DNA of 64,000 bases. Origin: Betaproteobacteria bacterium Ga0077540. Its GTDB lineage: Bacteria; Pseudomonadota; Gammaproteobacteria; Burkholderiales; Methylophilaceae. Where the stretch lies: NCBI GenBank assembly GCA_001464125.1, contig LNEP01000001.1:405935-469934 (forward strand), given 5' to 3'. The notes beneath the pieces were generated by a model. That model was not told the DNA's origin and searched no databases. It saw nothing but the letters and a program-made list of their open reading frames with translations. A program made the translations under genes and the position numbers. Below, in pieces: positions 35,310-44,297 of this stretch (positions are counted from its first letter, which is position 1; every line of letters starts with the position of its first letter).

Positions 35310-37253
35310 ATGATTAAGAAATTCATAATAGCTTCGCTCTTGCTAGTCTCGGCCACAATTGGGTTGGCAGGAAATCTTAAAGAGATGGAGCAGGGTTACG
35401 ACATTGAGTTGTTTCTCGGTCATTCCATCCCTTTTAGTCTTCCTGAAGAGCCAGAGACAATCGCAATTGGCGACCCATCCATTTTTCAAACGGTAACAGT
35501 TAAATCCAAACAAATTCTGCTAAACGCTACCAATGTTGGTACCACCTCTATGACAGTGTATGGAAAAAGTGGGGCGGTCTATCAACACTATGTAAAAGTG
35601 AAGCTAGACCCAACCAGAACTGCTATTGAGATGGAGCAGTTGGCTATACAAGCACGTAAAGATGCCGCCGGGATGGCCGCCAAGCGTAATGCAGAGTTTG
35701 AGACGGAACAGCTTAGGATAAGGCAGCGCAATGAGATGGCAAGTGAGTATATTGCTCGCTTGAAGCCGTTAGTAAATGCTTTGGAAAAAAATGTCAGTGT
35801 CGATAACCTAAATGGTGTGATTCTCCTAAAAGGTACGGTGAATAATGCAGCAGCACATGCCAGAATTATTTCTTTAGTCGATAGGTTTTTAAGTACAAAC
35901 ATTGAAGCAGACTTTAAGGTGATTTCTGATGCCGGCGGTATCCTTGCTGGAAATCTAGATGAAAAAACACAATTTGAACCGCCACTACAAACGCTAGCAG
36001 TACCAAGAATTGCTGTGGGTGGTGCCGGCGGCGGTGGAGGCGGTGGAGGCGGTGGTGGTGGTGCAGGAGGAAGGGGGGGCGGATCTGCTCAAGCGCTCAG
36101 ACAACCACTGATGGATCCTAAAGGCAATTTGGGGCAAAACCTCAATCGCGCCGATGTGGTCATGATTGCCGATGGTAAGGCGATTAGTATGATTAAAGTT
36201 GCCAAAACCCCCAAAGTTGAGATTCAGATGAAAATTGTTGCTGTTGATCGTGACAAAACAGATCAGATGGGGATTGATTGGCGATTGACCTCAATACTAA
36301 CTAACGGCGGCACTACCACTGGCATTAGCATAGGTAGTCTATTAGGAAGTGTTGCAGGCGGATTGCCCAGTGGTTTAGATAGTGCATCTGGCACATTGAA
36401 TACCGGCGACTCAACATTGGTTGGCATTGGCAATATTATTGGTTCTGATAAACAGATTGGGCTCACAACATTTCTTCGTTTTGTTGAGGAGAAAGGTGCT
36501 GCAACAACACTCTCAGAACCTTTATTAACTGCTGTTAGCGGTGAGTCAGCCAGTTTCCTGGTGGGTGGAAGCATTCCTATTCCAGTTCAAACATTGTCCG
36601 CAGGAAGTGCTACTCAAAACGCTGTAGTTGCCACCAATGTCAATTTTATCGACTTTGGCTTGAGATTGATTGTACGTCCAACCGTGCTTGAAAATGGACG
36701 AATTTCAATGTTGCTTGATCAGTCTATGACTGAACCTGACAATGGTGTTCGCATTCAGCTGTTAGGTACTTTTATCCCTGGATTTAGACAAAAAAGTGTC
36801 AGTACCGTTACGGAGTCTGCCAGTGGCGAGACTTGGGCTGTCGCCGGCTTGCTCTCTGAAGAGGATTCAAAAGTGTTGCGCAAAATTCCTGTATTGGGGG
36901 ATATGCCAGTCTTTGGATTTCTGTTTAGAAACACTGATGACCGTGTAAATCGCAATGAACTGATGATTATCATCACGGCTAGAACGATTGACGGTGTTAA
37001 CCAAACCACGACCAACTTTGATGGGGAAGGTAGACTTGCGCCAAGCAATTCATCTCAATCCCAAACGAATAATGCGTTGGACGATGCTATTTATGATGAT
37101 GAGTTAAGTGTAAATAAAACAAATGAAGGCATGCCTGAAAATAAAAATAAGCCAAAAAATGAGCCCTTAAATCAGGGTAACAGGGGTAAAGGGGCCTACA
37201 GGTCAAATCAGAGTTTCATCAACCCTGAGAATCGACCTTCGCCAATACGATAA
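35310..37253 (+). CDS. rcpA: Tad/Flp pilus outer-membrane secretin (RcpA/CpaC)
   Basis: Forms the outer-membrane pore of a Tad-type pilus or secretion machine. Order: signal peptide MIKKFIIASLLLVSATIGLAG; pilus/N0-like domain (IELFLGHSIPFSLPEEPETI, VTVKSKQILLNATNVGTTSMTVYG); a charged helical stretch; BON/N-type domain (NLNGVILLKGTVNNAAAHARI); a 66-bp all-glycine tract (36018-36083); the secretin gate domain (EKGAATTLSEPLLTAVSGES and ETWAVAGLLSEEDSKVLRKIP, ELMIIITARTI); then a polar Asn-rich tail. ATG 35310 is chosen over 35292, because the signal starts there and the predicted transcript start is near 35283. First gene of a 13-gene strand-consistent block. Confidence 0.9.
   Translation: MIKKFIIASLLLVSATIGLAGNLKEMEQGYDIELFLGHSIPFSLPEEPETIAIGDPSIFQTVTVKSKQILLNATNVGTTSMTVYGKSGAVYQHYVKVKLDPTRTAIEMEQLAIQARKDAAGMAAKRNAEFETEQLRIRQRNEMASEYIARLKPLVNALEKNVSVDNLNGVILLKGTVNNAAAHARIISLVDRFLSTNIEADFKVISDAGGILAGNLDEKTQFEPPLQTLAVPRIAVGGAGGGGGGGGGGGGAGGRGGGSAQALRQPLMDPKGNLGQNLNRADVVMIADGKAISMIKVAKTPKVEIQMKIVAVDRDKTDQMGIDWRLTSILTNGGTTTGISIGSLLGSVAGGLPSGLDSASGTLNTGDSTLVGIGNIIGSDKQIGLTTFLRFVEEKGAATTLSEPLLTAVSGESASFLVGGSIPIPVQTLSAGSATQNAVVATNVNFIDFGLRLIVRPTVLENGRISMLLDQSMTEPDNGVRIQLLGTFIPGFRQKSVSTVTESASGETWAVAGLLSEEDSKVLRKIPVLGDMPVFGFLFRNTDDRVNRNELMIIITARTIDGVNQTTTNFDGEGRLAPSNSSQSQTNNALDDAIYDDELSVNKTNEGMPENKNKPKNEPLNQGNRGKGAYRSNQSFINPENRPSPIR
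36018..36083 (+). repeat. GGN trinucleotide tract coding for polyglycine in the secretin
   Basis: Twenty-two in-frame codons, nearly all GGN, with a few Ala and one Arg. It lies between the N domains and the secretin core. Mixed GGT/GGC/GGA codons mean it is not a pure simple repeat, but recombination could still change its length in steps of three. It is strikingly G-rich against its surroundings. Confidence 0.85.
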
Positions 37254-37264
37254 AAGGTATGAAT

Positions 37265-37963
37265 ATGAATAAGGTAAGAATGTTCAAGTATTTTTTTCTA
37301 ACAACAATTGTTATATTGGTTGGTTGCAAAAGCTCGCCCTCAACACATAATGCGCCGATTCCTCATGATTTTGCGATTACCACCCAGCAACATGTTCAAG
37401 CGGTGGAACACTGGTCAAATATCGCTCAGGATTTGGTTAATCAGACGTTGATTGTATTGGAAAAGCAGAAACTCACTCAGACGCCTTTATACATAAAACA
37501 TCCGCCCGTGAAATCAGAGTTTACAGTTGCATTTCATGACTTTCTTATTGATGGCATGGTTAAGAATGGCATTAAAGTGAATCGAACTAACGCTAATAAC
37601 ACTGTTTTTGAATACAAGATTCAATCCATCGAATTCAACTCGGATAGATACTTTCCATCGTCAAGCAAATTTGGTGAGGAAACAGTATTGTCAAATGGGT
37701 TAGTAGTTCGCAGAAATGTCCCTGAAAAAAATACAAATGCGCTACAAAACAACACCAATGAAACCAGTAGTCATCCTTGGGGAAATAAGGCACCTAGGCT
37801 TGAATTGGTAATATCCTCAGCAATAGTTGATAAAAACATCTACTTAATGAAAACAACAGATGTTTACTATGCCAATCAAGATGATGGCAACCTTTATCAA
37901 GGCGGAAGTAATAAAGCAGGGGCAAGAAAGAATGTGTTTGATGATGCCTTTTATCACCAATAA
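37265..37963 (+). CDS. Tad-locus lipoprotein of unknown function
   Basis: A 232-residue predicted outer-membrane lipoprotein; the signal FFLTTIVILVGC ends in a lipobox (Cys about residue 21). The body has TPLYIKHPPVKSEFTVAFHD followed by FLIDGMVKNGIKVNRT, an arrangement that recalls FlgO-like envelope lipoproteins, though I do not claim membership. AAAAGG is 7 nt before ATG 37265, so this is preferred to ATG 37259. Its place directly after the secretin suggests a pilotin or secretin-partner role (RcpB/CpaD-like by position only). Confidence 0.75.
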   Translation: MNKVRMFKYFFLTTIVILVGCKSSPSTHNAPIPHDFAITTQQHVQAVEHWSNIAQDLVNQTLIVLEKQKLTQTPLYIKHPPVKSEFTVAFHDFLIDGMVKNGIKVNRTNANNTVFEYKIQSIEFNSDRYFPSSSKFGEETVLSNGLVVRRNVPEKNTNALQNNTNETSSHPWGNKAPRLELVISSAIVDKNIYLMKTTDVYYANQDDGNLYQGGSNKAGARKNVFDDAFYHQ

Positions 37964-37978
37964 AGTAGCGGAATTTTC

Positions 37979-38644
37979 ATGAGTCTTCAACATAAAAAAT
38001 TATTTTTCGGCTTGATTGCAGTTGTGCTCATTTTCTTCACGTCCACATTTCTAAAAAACTGGGGGAAAACCGTTGCTGAAAAGAATATCGAAGATATTGC
38101 ACCTAAGGTAAAAGCGCTTAAAAGTAATTATTTGGCTGCAAAAAAACAATGTCCAGAGATCATCGGGAAACTAAAAGAAGGAATCCCAGACTTGGATAAA
38201 CCAGAGACAAAATTAAAAAAGTTGCTCTCTATTAAGTTGATTGCCGACTGCTACGAATATTCAAAACAGCATTCAAACGCTGCTGAATATTATTCTCAGT
38301 TAGCGCAAGCTGAACCACAACAAGCTAGGTGGTATGGTGCAGTTGCCGAAAACACGTTTAAGGCCGGTCGCGCTGAAGAGGCAATCCGTCTCACGCATTT
38401 GGCAACGCAGTTGGAGCCCAATAATTACAAATGGTTGATTCAAGAGGCGCGTATTGCTGCAAAACTTGGCTTAGATGAGAAAGCGCAAAGAGCCTATGAA
38501 AAAGCGCTCAAAATTGTTCCATTCGAGGAAATATCAAAAGTAAATGCAGAATACGAGTTACTGCTCACCAAGATACAACAAAGAAATGCACCCATCGAAG
38601 AGAGCTATCAATCCTCGCAAGTGTCGGAAGAAGCAGGCGAATAA
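37979..38644 (+). CDS. Membrane-anchored TPR protein (TadD-like by position)
   Basis: A 221-residue protein with one N-terminal membrane segment (LFFGLIAVVLIFFTSTFL, no lipobox) and about three TPR-like helix pairs (SNAAEYYSQLAQAEPQQARW, GRAEEAIRLTHLATQLEPNN, LDEKAQRAYEKALKIVP). TadD proteins are usually lipoproteins with TPRs, so this is a functional rather than clear sequence match. It probably scaffolds assembly in the periplasm. It is 15 nt after the lipoprotein gene and 3 nt before tadZ. Confidence 0.75.
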   Translation: MSLQHKKLFFGLIAVVLIFFTSTFLKNWGKTVAEKNIEDIAPKVKALKSNYLAAKKQCPEIIGKLKEGIPDLDKPETKLKKLLSIKLIADCYEYSKQHSNAAEYYSQLAQAEPQQARWYGAVAENTFKAGRAEEAIRLTHLATQLEPNNYKWLIQEARIAAKLGLDEKAQRAYEKALKIVPFEEISKVNAEYELLLTKIQQRNAPIEESYQSSQVSEEAGE

Positions 38645-38647
38645 TTT

Positions 38648-39850
38648 ATGCGCATTTTGATTATTAGCAGCCAACTCAATTTCAGGCAACAGGTGCAAGC
38701 GGCTTGTCTGGGCGTCACTGAGGAGAACGTCAGTGTTCGTACCGCTGAGACTATAGGTCAAGCTCTAGAACTGGCGGTACAGTTTGAGGCGGAAATCATC
38801 TTTATGGATCTTACACGCAATGTGGAGGCCGGGATGATTGCAATTAAACAATTGGCGAATGTTTCCAATCGTTTAGTGGTGGTGAGTATTGATAAGTTAT
38901 CAACAGAGTTCATGACGAGATCTGTAAGGGCTGGTGCCCGTGAAGTGCTCTCCCAACCAGTCCAGGAAGATGAAGTTCGCGAGATTGTTAAAAAAGCTGG
39001 CCCTCTACTCAACAATCACTCAACCGCACAGCCAGCAAGAACTGGTAAAGCCATCATGTTTTTTTCCAGCAAGGGTGGAGTTGGTAAAACAACGCTGGCT
39101 ACCAACCTTGCCATATCTTTGCAAAACCGTTTGGGTGGTAAGCAAGTTGCGCTGATAGACGCCAACACGCAAGCGCCCAATATTTCACCCATGCTGGATT
39201 TGCGACCAGAGCGCTGGTTAAGGGATGCGATTGCTGAATACAAGCGTTTAGATGGAGAACTATTGGCCGAACTGATGACAGTTCACCCAAAGTCAGGTCT
39301 ACACGTGTTAGCGCATAGCACTGACAACCCACTAGGCTTGGACTTTTCTGAAGACCAATTATCCAAAATATTATTGGTATCCAAAGGCAGCTTTGAGTGG
39401 ACAATTGTGGATACATTTCCGCTGCTATCCAGCTTAAACTTATCTATGATGGATTTGTGCGATGAAATTTTCTTAGTTACTGAAGCGGTTGTGCCTTCAT
39501 TGCGCAGCGCAAAGTACAACTTAGAGGTGCTCAAAAAAGCCGGATTCAACGAAAATAAACTTCGCGTCATCATCAACCGTTATTCTTCATTCAAGGGCAA
39601 CGTGGAACCTGAACTGGTTCAAGAAACACTTGCTTGGCCAATTACAGCAGTGATTCCATACGACATGAGCGCGACCATATCGGCAAATAATGGTGAACCC
39701 GTTGTGCTTGATTTCCCAAATTCAAAAATTTCTTATGGGGTACAAAAGCTCACAGATTTGGTACTTGGTGTTGAAACCAATATGAACGATTTTGAAGAAA
39801 GCTTCTTGCAGAAGAACTTCAGAATTGCCAAACAGCTCCTGGGAATTTAA
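38648..39850 (+). CDS. tadZ: TadZ/CpaE-type pilus localisation ATPase with degenerate receiver domain
   Basis: ParA/MinD-like ATPase that places the Tad machine at the pole or membrane. Residues 1-120 form a response-regulator-like fold, but it looks unphosphorylatable: the acidic pair is replaced in LIISSQLN and the usual KP is QP in SQPVQEDEV, although FMDLT keeps an Asp. Residues about 135-390 carry the deviant Walker A FFSSKGGVGKTTLATNLAIS, VALIDANTQAPNIS and WTIVDTFPLLSSLN. Atypical receiver domains are known for TadZ. Packed between the TPR gene and tadA. Confidence 0.9.
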   Translation: MRILIISSQLNFRQQVQAACLGVTEENVSVRTAETIGQALELAVQFEAEIIFMDLTRNVEAGMIAIKQLANVSNRLVVVSIDKLSTEFMTRSVRAGAREVLSQPVQEDEVREIVKKAGPLLNNHSTAQPARTGKAIMFFSSKGGVGKTTLATNLAISLQNRLGGKQVALIDANTQAPNISPMLDLRPERWLRDAIAEYKRLDGELLAELMTVHPKSGLHVLAHSTDNPLGLDFSEDQLSKILLVSKGSFEWTIVDTFPLLSSLNLSMMDLCDEIFLVTEAVVPSLRSAKYNLEVLKKAGFNENKLRVIINRYSSFKGNVEPELVQETLAWPITAVIPYDMSATISANNGEPVVLDFPNSKISYGVQKLTDLVLGVETNMNDFEESFLQKNFRIAKQLLGI

Positions 39851-39853
39851 TCC

Positions 39854-41260
39854 ATGCAGGATTTTGAGGAAAATACATTACGTGCTGAGTTACGCTCTCA
39901 CGAAGAAATTAAACCCAGCCTACTGATTGAGCGTGTCACTGCACTGAATAAATCTGCTGCGATGGAGCAGGGGCTACTCGGCGTTAATCAGAATGAGCAG
40001 AGCCCTAACTCCGCATCGGCGTATGCACAAATCCGACACAAGCTGCATCGTGGTTTGTTGGATATTCTAAATCCGAAAGCGGTAGCCTCAGCCACCATTC
40101 ATCAAATCCAAGCCGCTGTTGAAGACTACGTTGAAGCTGCATTAGCACAGGAATCTTTTCCACTCTCACGCCAGGAGCGCAACCGACTGGTAGAAGACTT
40201 GATGTATGAGGTGCTTGGACTTGGGCCATTATCTCCATTAATGACAGACTCTACGGTAGCCGATATTTTGGTCAATGGACCGCATCAAATTTATGTTGAA
40301 CGGCACGGTTTGCTCGAGCTTACAGATATTCACTTTCATGACAATGAACATTTGATGCTAACGATTGAGAGGATTCTCTCTCGTGTTGGCCGCCGTGTAG
40401 ATGAGTCTACACCAATGGCTGACGCCAGATTGGCAGATGGTAGCCGTGTGAATGTGATTATTCCGCCTTTGGCTTTGGATGGTCCCACCATGTCGATTCG
40501 CCGCTTTATGCGCAATATTCTGGAATTGCGTGAGTTAGTGCAATACGGCGCTTTAACCGATGAGGCTGCTGAGTTTCTTAAACTTGCTGTGCAATCACAA
40601 CTGAATATTGTGGTGTCAGGAGGTACTGGTTCCGGCAAGACCACCATGCTGAACTGCCTATCAGGCTATATCGGTGAGGGTGAACGCGTCATTACCATTG
40701 AAGATACCGCTGAGCTTCAAATGAGTCAGCAACACATCGTTCGTTTAGAGGCCCGTCCGCAAAATACAGAGGGTAGAGGCCTGGTGTCTATTCGAGACTT
40801 GGTGAGAAACAGTCTGCGTATGCGCCCAGACCGCGTGATTATTGGTGAGGTGCGCGGTGCTGAAGCATTGGACATGTTGCAAGCCATGAACACGGGCCAT
40901 GATGGCTCGCTGGCTACCCTTCACTCCAACAGTCCTAGAGACACGCTGTCTCGTCTTGAAACCATGATGTTGATGGCTGAGTTAGATTTGCCACAGCGCG
41001 TGCTGAGAGAGCAAATCGCTTCAGCACTGCATTTAATTGTGCATGTCAACCGCTATTCTGATGGTTCACGTAGGGTGGCTAATATCACAGAAATTACAGG
41101 GATTGATAATGGTGTTGTGTTGATTCAAGACATATTCGTCACGAAACGAGAGGGCGATAGCATGGTGATGCGGGCGACGGGTATTGTACCGTCATTGGCT
41201 AACTTGATGCATGAACGCGGGTTTGATCTTGATCACACCCTCTTTGACGCCTCCAGGTAA
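39854..41260 (+). CDS. tadA: Tad pilus assembly/retraction ATPase TadA (CpaF)
   Basis: Cytoplasmic hexameric secretion ATPase that powers the Tad machine. After a variable N-terminal 90 residues come the [20 protein letters not shown] block, [28 protein letters not shown], Walker [21 protein letters not shown] (about residue 255), the Asp box [14 protein letters not shown], Walker [21 protein letters not shown] and the His box [16 protein letters not shown]. All catalytic parts are intact. The 468 residues are normal. Confidence 0.95.
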   Translation: MQDFEENTLRAELRSHEEIKPSLLIERVTALNKSAAMEQGLLGVNQNEQSPNSASAYAQIRHKLHRGLLDILNPKAVASATIHQIQAAVEDYVEAALAQESFPLSRQERNRLVEDLMYEVLGLGPLSPLMTDSTVADILVNGPHQIYVERHGLLELTDIHFHDNEHLMLTIERILSRVGRRVDESTPMADARLADGSRVNVIIPPLALDGPTMSIRRFMRNILELRELVQYGALTDEAAEFLKLAVQSQLNIVVSGGTGSGKTTMLNCLSGYIGEGERVITIEDTAELQMSQQHIVRLEARPQNTEGRGLVSIRDLVRNSLRMRPDRVIIGEVRGAEALDMLQAMNTGHDGSLATLHSNSPRDTLSRLETMMLMAELDLPQRVLREQIASALHLIVHVNRYSDGSRRVANITEITGIDNGVVLIQDIFVTKREGDSMVMRATGIVPSLANLMHERGFDLDHTLFDASR

Positions 41261-41265
41261 CACTG

Positions 41266-42219
41266 ATGGAAATACTGCTATTTTCAATTGCCGCTGGAGT
41301 GCTGATATATTTGATATTTGATTATCTAGAAACCAGCCGTCGCGAAAAAATTATCGAACGCATCACCACAGGCATCAACACATCTTACCAAGATAGCGAC
41401 GCAGATAGTATCTGGACTGGTGCGATGAACTTGGTGCAGCTGGAGGCTGTAAGAAGTTTGGTATATTCCAGTGCCATTTCTAGAGCGTTTGATTTGGCCT
41501 TACGCCGAGCAGGTTTTAAGATTGGCTTGATGCAAGCCATCTTTTTTGTCGTGATCATAAGCTCGGTGATCTCCGCTGTGACCTATGCTTATTTCAAAAA
41601 TGCTTCAGCGGCATTGGGTGCGGTATTTGTGTTTCCAATTATTGTTTGGCTTGTGGTCTCGCATTTTGCAGAAAAAAGACAATCGCAAATGGATAAACAA
41701 CTACCTGCGTTGATTAATAGCTTAATTAATACCATGCGAGCAGGCGGTACTCCTGTACAAGCGCTGATGGCTTCTTCAGAAAATGCGCCAAATCCACTCA
41801 AAGAATCTATGTCTGAAGTGCTTAACTTTATTCAATTGGGACGCCCACCCATATTGGCATGGAAAGAGTGGTCTGATTTTTGGGATACCAAAGATACCAA
41901 GCTGTTGTCATCAGGCATTCGATTGAAATGGGACTCTGGTGGTCAGATGACCAGTGTGCTTGAACATATCTATGACACCCTAGAATTCCGTAGACGCATG
42001 GAGCTCAAGGTGAGTACGCTAACCGCACAAGCCAAACTCTCATCATGGATTCTAAGTGCTTTACCTTTTTTGTTGGGATTGATTACCTACCTTTATCGAC
42101 CCGATTTGTTTGATGTAATGCTTAACGATACACGTGGTACATCGATTCTCATTTACGTGGTTGTGAGTACTTTTATTGGCTTTTTGTGGCTCAGACACAT
42201 TGCTAAATTAAGATCCTAG
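41266..42219 (+). CDS. tadB: Tad inner-membrane platform protein TadB
   Basis: Polytopic protein of the GspF superfamily that forms the inner-membrane platform with TadC. It has an N-terminal membrane segment (EILLFSIAAGVLIYLIFDYL), a pair in the middle (AIFFVVIISSVISAVTYAYF and ALGAVFVFPIIVWLVVSHFA), the conserved cytoplasmic domain (LPALINSLINTMRAGGTPVQ) and two C-terminal segments. It starts 5 nt after tadA and is followed 11 nt later by tadC. Confidence 0.92.
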   Translation: MEILLFSIAAGVLIYLIFDYLETSRREKIIERITTGINTSYQDSDADSIWTGAMNLVQLEAVRSLVYSSAISRAFDLALRRAGFKIGLMQAIFFVVIISSVISAVTYAYFKNASAALGAVFVFPIIVWLVVSHFAEKRQSQMDKQLPALINSLINTMRAGGTPVQALMASSENAPNPLKESMSEVLNFIQLGRPPILAWKEWSDFWDTKDTKLLSSGIRLKWDSGGQMTSVLEHIYDTLEFRRRMELKVSTLTAQAKLSSWILSALPFLLGLITYLYRPDLFDVMLNDTRGTSILIYVVVSTFIGFLWLRHIAKLRS

Positions 42220-42230
42220 AGTATTAATTC

Positions 42231-43085
42231 ATGCTAGTTAATCTCATTTTTATACTATTGATATTCGCCATGTTGCTTGGTGTTTACTTATTCGTTCAAC
42301 GGATTAGTTACAACAATAGCATACGCGAACGCGTGCTCTACGCCATGAAGATTGATGTGCCTGAAGATGAGGTGGATTTATCTGCACGTGACTATGGTTT
42401 GCGTGGTGGCGCTCGTTTTTTCTATAACTTGAGAGAGTTTCTTTCAACCCCAAAAGGTAAGTGGGTCACTTTTCTAATTGGTGCAGCATTTGGGGGCATC
42501 ACGGTGTTGATTACAGGAAAATCCATCACCTCATTTATTACCTATACCATCGTGGCGGGGGGCTTGCTGTTGCTTGCAATCACTGCACTGTTATATGGCC
42601 ACAGAAAAGAACATATGTTTAAGGTGAAGATGGAGTTGCCAACAGCACTAGAAACATTGGCTGCGGTGATGGAAGGCGGTTCCGCCTTCGAGTCAGCCTT
42701 ATCAAACCTCCTTAAAGAATCCGATTTAAAGCATCCGCTGTATTTAGATCTCAGTATTGTTAATGAGGCGATGCAACGTGGAAGAAGACGTGGGGAAGCG
42801 CTTAAATTATGGGCCAAGCGTAGTGATTTGGTAGAAATCGCAGATTTGGTCTCTGGAATGATTCAGGCAGATCAAACTGGAGGCTCATTAGGTGGTGTGA
42901 TGAAGCATCATGCGCAAGCATTACTAAAAGAGAACGAAGCGGAAATACAACGTAGGGCGGAACGTTTACCCGTAAAAATGCTATTTCCCATGTTTACCAT
43001 GATATTACCAGCGGTGATGGCCATTGCTGCTGGACCAAGCTTTATCCGTATTTTTCAAATTATCGAAGACATCACCAGCAAATAA
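42231..43085 (+). CDS. tadC: Tad inner-membrane platform protein TadC
   Basis: Second GspF-superfamily platform subunit, 284 residues. N-terminal segment LVNLIFILLIFAMLLGVYLF, a central pair (WVTFLIGAAFGGITVLITG, TIVAGGLLLLAITALLYG), a cytoplasmic domain with ELPTALETLAAVMEGGSAFE and LVSGMIQADQTGGSLGGVM, and a C-terminal segment KMLFPMFTMILPAVMAIAAG. This is the last recognisable core Tad gene on the plus strand; unrelated genes follow directly. Confidence 0.92.
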   Translation: MLVNLIFILLIFAMLLGVYLFVQRISYNNSIRERVLYAMKIDVPEDEVDLSARDYGLRGGARFFYNLREFLSTPKGKWVTFLIGAAFGGITVLITGKSITSFITYTIVAGGLLLLAITALLYGHRKEHMFKVKMELPTALETLAAVMEGGSAFESALSNLLKESDLKHPLYLDLSIVNEAMQRGRRRGEALKLWAKRSDLVEIADLVSGMIQADQTGGSLGGVMKHHAQALLKENEAEIQRRAERLPVKMLFPMFTMILPAVMAIAAGPSFIRIFQIIEDITSK

Positions 43086-43094
43086 AAAAAACCT

Positions 43095-43436
43095 ATGACA
43101 AACCATCAGATACATTTAAAAAACGGTGACATACTGGTTTCAAAACTTAAGCTCGCCAATCATTTCTTTAGCCGTTTACTCGGGCTCATGGGTACAAAAA
43201 GCTTAGAAAATGGCAGCGGTTTATTGATTACTCCTTGCCAGCAGATACACACGCATTTTATGCGTTATCCAGTCGATATTATCTTTATTGATAAAGAAAT
43301 GGTGGTATTGGAGAAAGTAGTAGCGCTAAAGCCATGGAAATTTACTCGCTTCATTAAACAGGCAAAACATGTACTTGAAGTGCCTGCATACGCGGCCGAC
43401 AAACTGAATGTGGGAGACCAACTTATTCTAAGTTAG
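43095..43436 (+). CDS. DUF192 family protein
   Basis: Small 113-residue protein of the DUF192 fold. Typical parts: FFSRLLGLMGTKSLENGSGLLI, CQQIHTHFMRYPVDIIFIDK and VLEVPAYAADKLNVGDQL. No signal peptide is visible, whereas many relatives are exported. Family function is unknown. DUF192 genes are often found near Tad or pilus loci; here it lies 9 nt after tadC and 12 nt before an ABC transporter, so it belongs to the operon. Confidence 0.88.
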   Translation: MTNHQIHLKNGDILVSKLKLANHFFSRLLGLMGTKSLENGSGLLITPCQQIHTHFMRYPVDIIFIDKEMVVLEKVVALKPWKFTRFIKQAKHVLEVPAYAADKLNVGDQLILS

Positions 43437-43448
43437 GTTGCCGCTATC

Positions 43449-44297
43449 ATGATTAAGATACAAGACCTGACTATCCAATATGGCGCTTTCAAAGCGGTAG
43501 ATGGTCTATCTTTCTCCGTAAATAAAGGTGAGTTATTTGGGTTTCTAGGCCCCAATGGGGCTGGTAAAACCACAACCATCAAGTGCCTAACAGGTACTAT
43601 CAAACCCACCCATGGAATGGTTGAAGTGGCAGGGTATGCCTTGCCAAAATTTTTTCATAAAATTAAACCGTTAATTGCTTTTGTTCCAGATACCGAAAAT
43701 CATTACGAGGATTTTTCTGGCAGAGAGAATTTACTGCTTTATGCCAACTTGTACGGTGTTCCTCATCACCGAGTGGATGTTTGGCTAGATCGTTTGCAGC
43801 TCTCAGAAGCAAGCGATGTGAAGGTCAGAAATTACTCCAAAGGCATGAAGAAAAAGTTGCTGATAGCACGCGCTATGATTCATGAACCTCAACTCGTATT
43901 CTTTGATGAGCCAACGGCTAACCTTGATATTCATTCTGTGAAGTTAGTTCGAGGTTTATTGCGCGAAATCGCCAATTCAGGCACCAGTGTTTTCCTCACC
44001 ACGCATGATATGGATGAAGTGGAGCAGATATGCGACCGAGTGGCGATTATTGCCAAGGGTAAGTTGCTCGATATCGATACGCCCACGGCATTCATTACGC
44101 GACATGCAGAACGCTATTGCGATGTGCAATATGACCATCAAGATCAATTAATTCGCACAACACTGCATTTGGATGAACCAGAAGATAAACAGCGCCTTTC
44201 TGAAATAGTGCTCAATGAGAAGTGCGTCAGAGTCCATTCTAGAGAGTTTAGATTTGAGGATGTTTTTCGTAAGCTTACTGGGGAGGCTTATCGATGA
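43449..44297 (+). CDS. ABC-2 exporter ATP-binding protein (first ABC module)
   Basis: ATPase subunit of a predicted exporter. Motifs: Walker A GFLGPNGAGKTTTIKCLTG, Q-loop region FVPDTENHYEDF, signature VRNYSKGMKKKLLIARAM (YSKGM in place of LSGGQ), Walker B LVFFDEPTANLD and switch His in FLTTHDMDEVEQIC, with a C-terminal extension as in NatA/CcmA-type proteins. It overlaps the permease start by 4 nt (ATGA). Substrate unknown; its position inside the Tad operon is unusual. Confidence 0.9.
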   Translation: MIKIQDLTIQYGAFKAVDGLSFSVNKGELFGFLGPNGAGKTTTIKCLTGTIKPTHGMVEVAGYALPKFFHKIKPLIAFVPDTENHYEDFSGRENLLLYANLYGVPHHRVDVWLDRLQLSEASDVKVRNYSKGMKKKLLIARAMIHEPQLVFFDEPTANLDIHSVKLVRGLLREIANSGTSVFLTTHDMDEVEQICDRVAIIAKGKLLDIDTPTAFITRHAERYCDVQYDHQDQLIRTTLHLDEPEDKQRLSEIVLNEKCVRVHSREFRFEDVFRKLTGEAYR

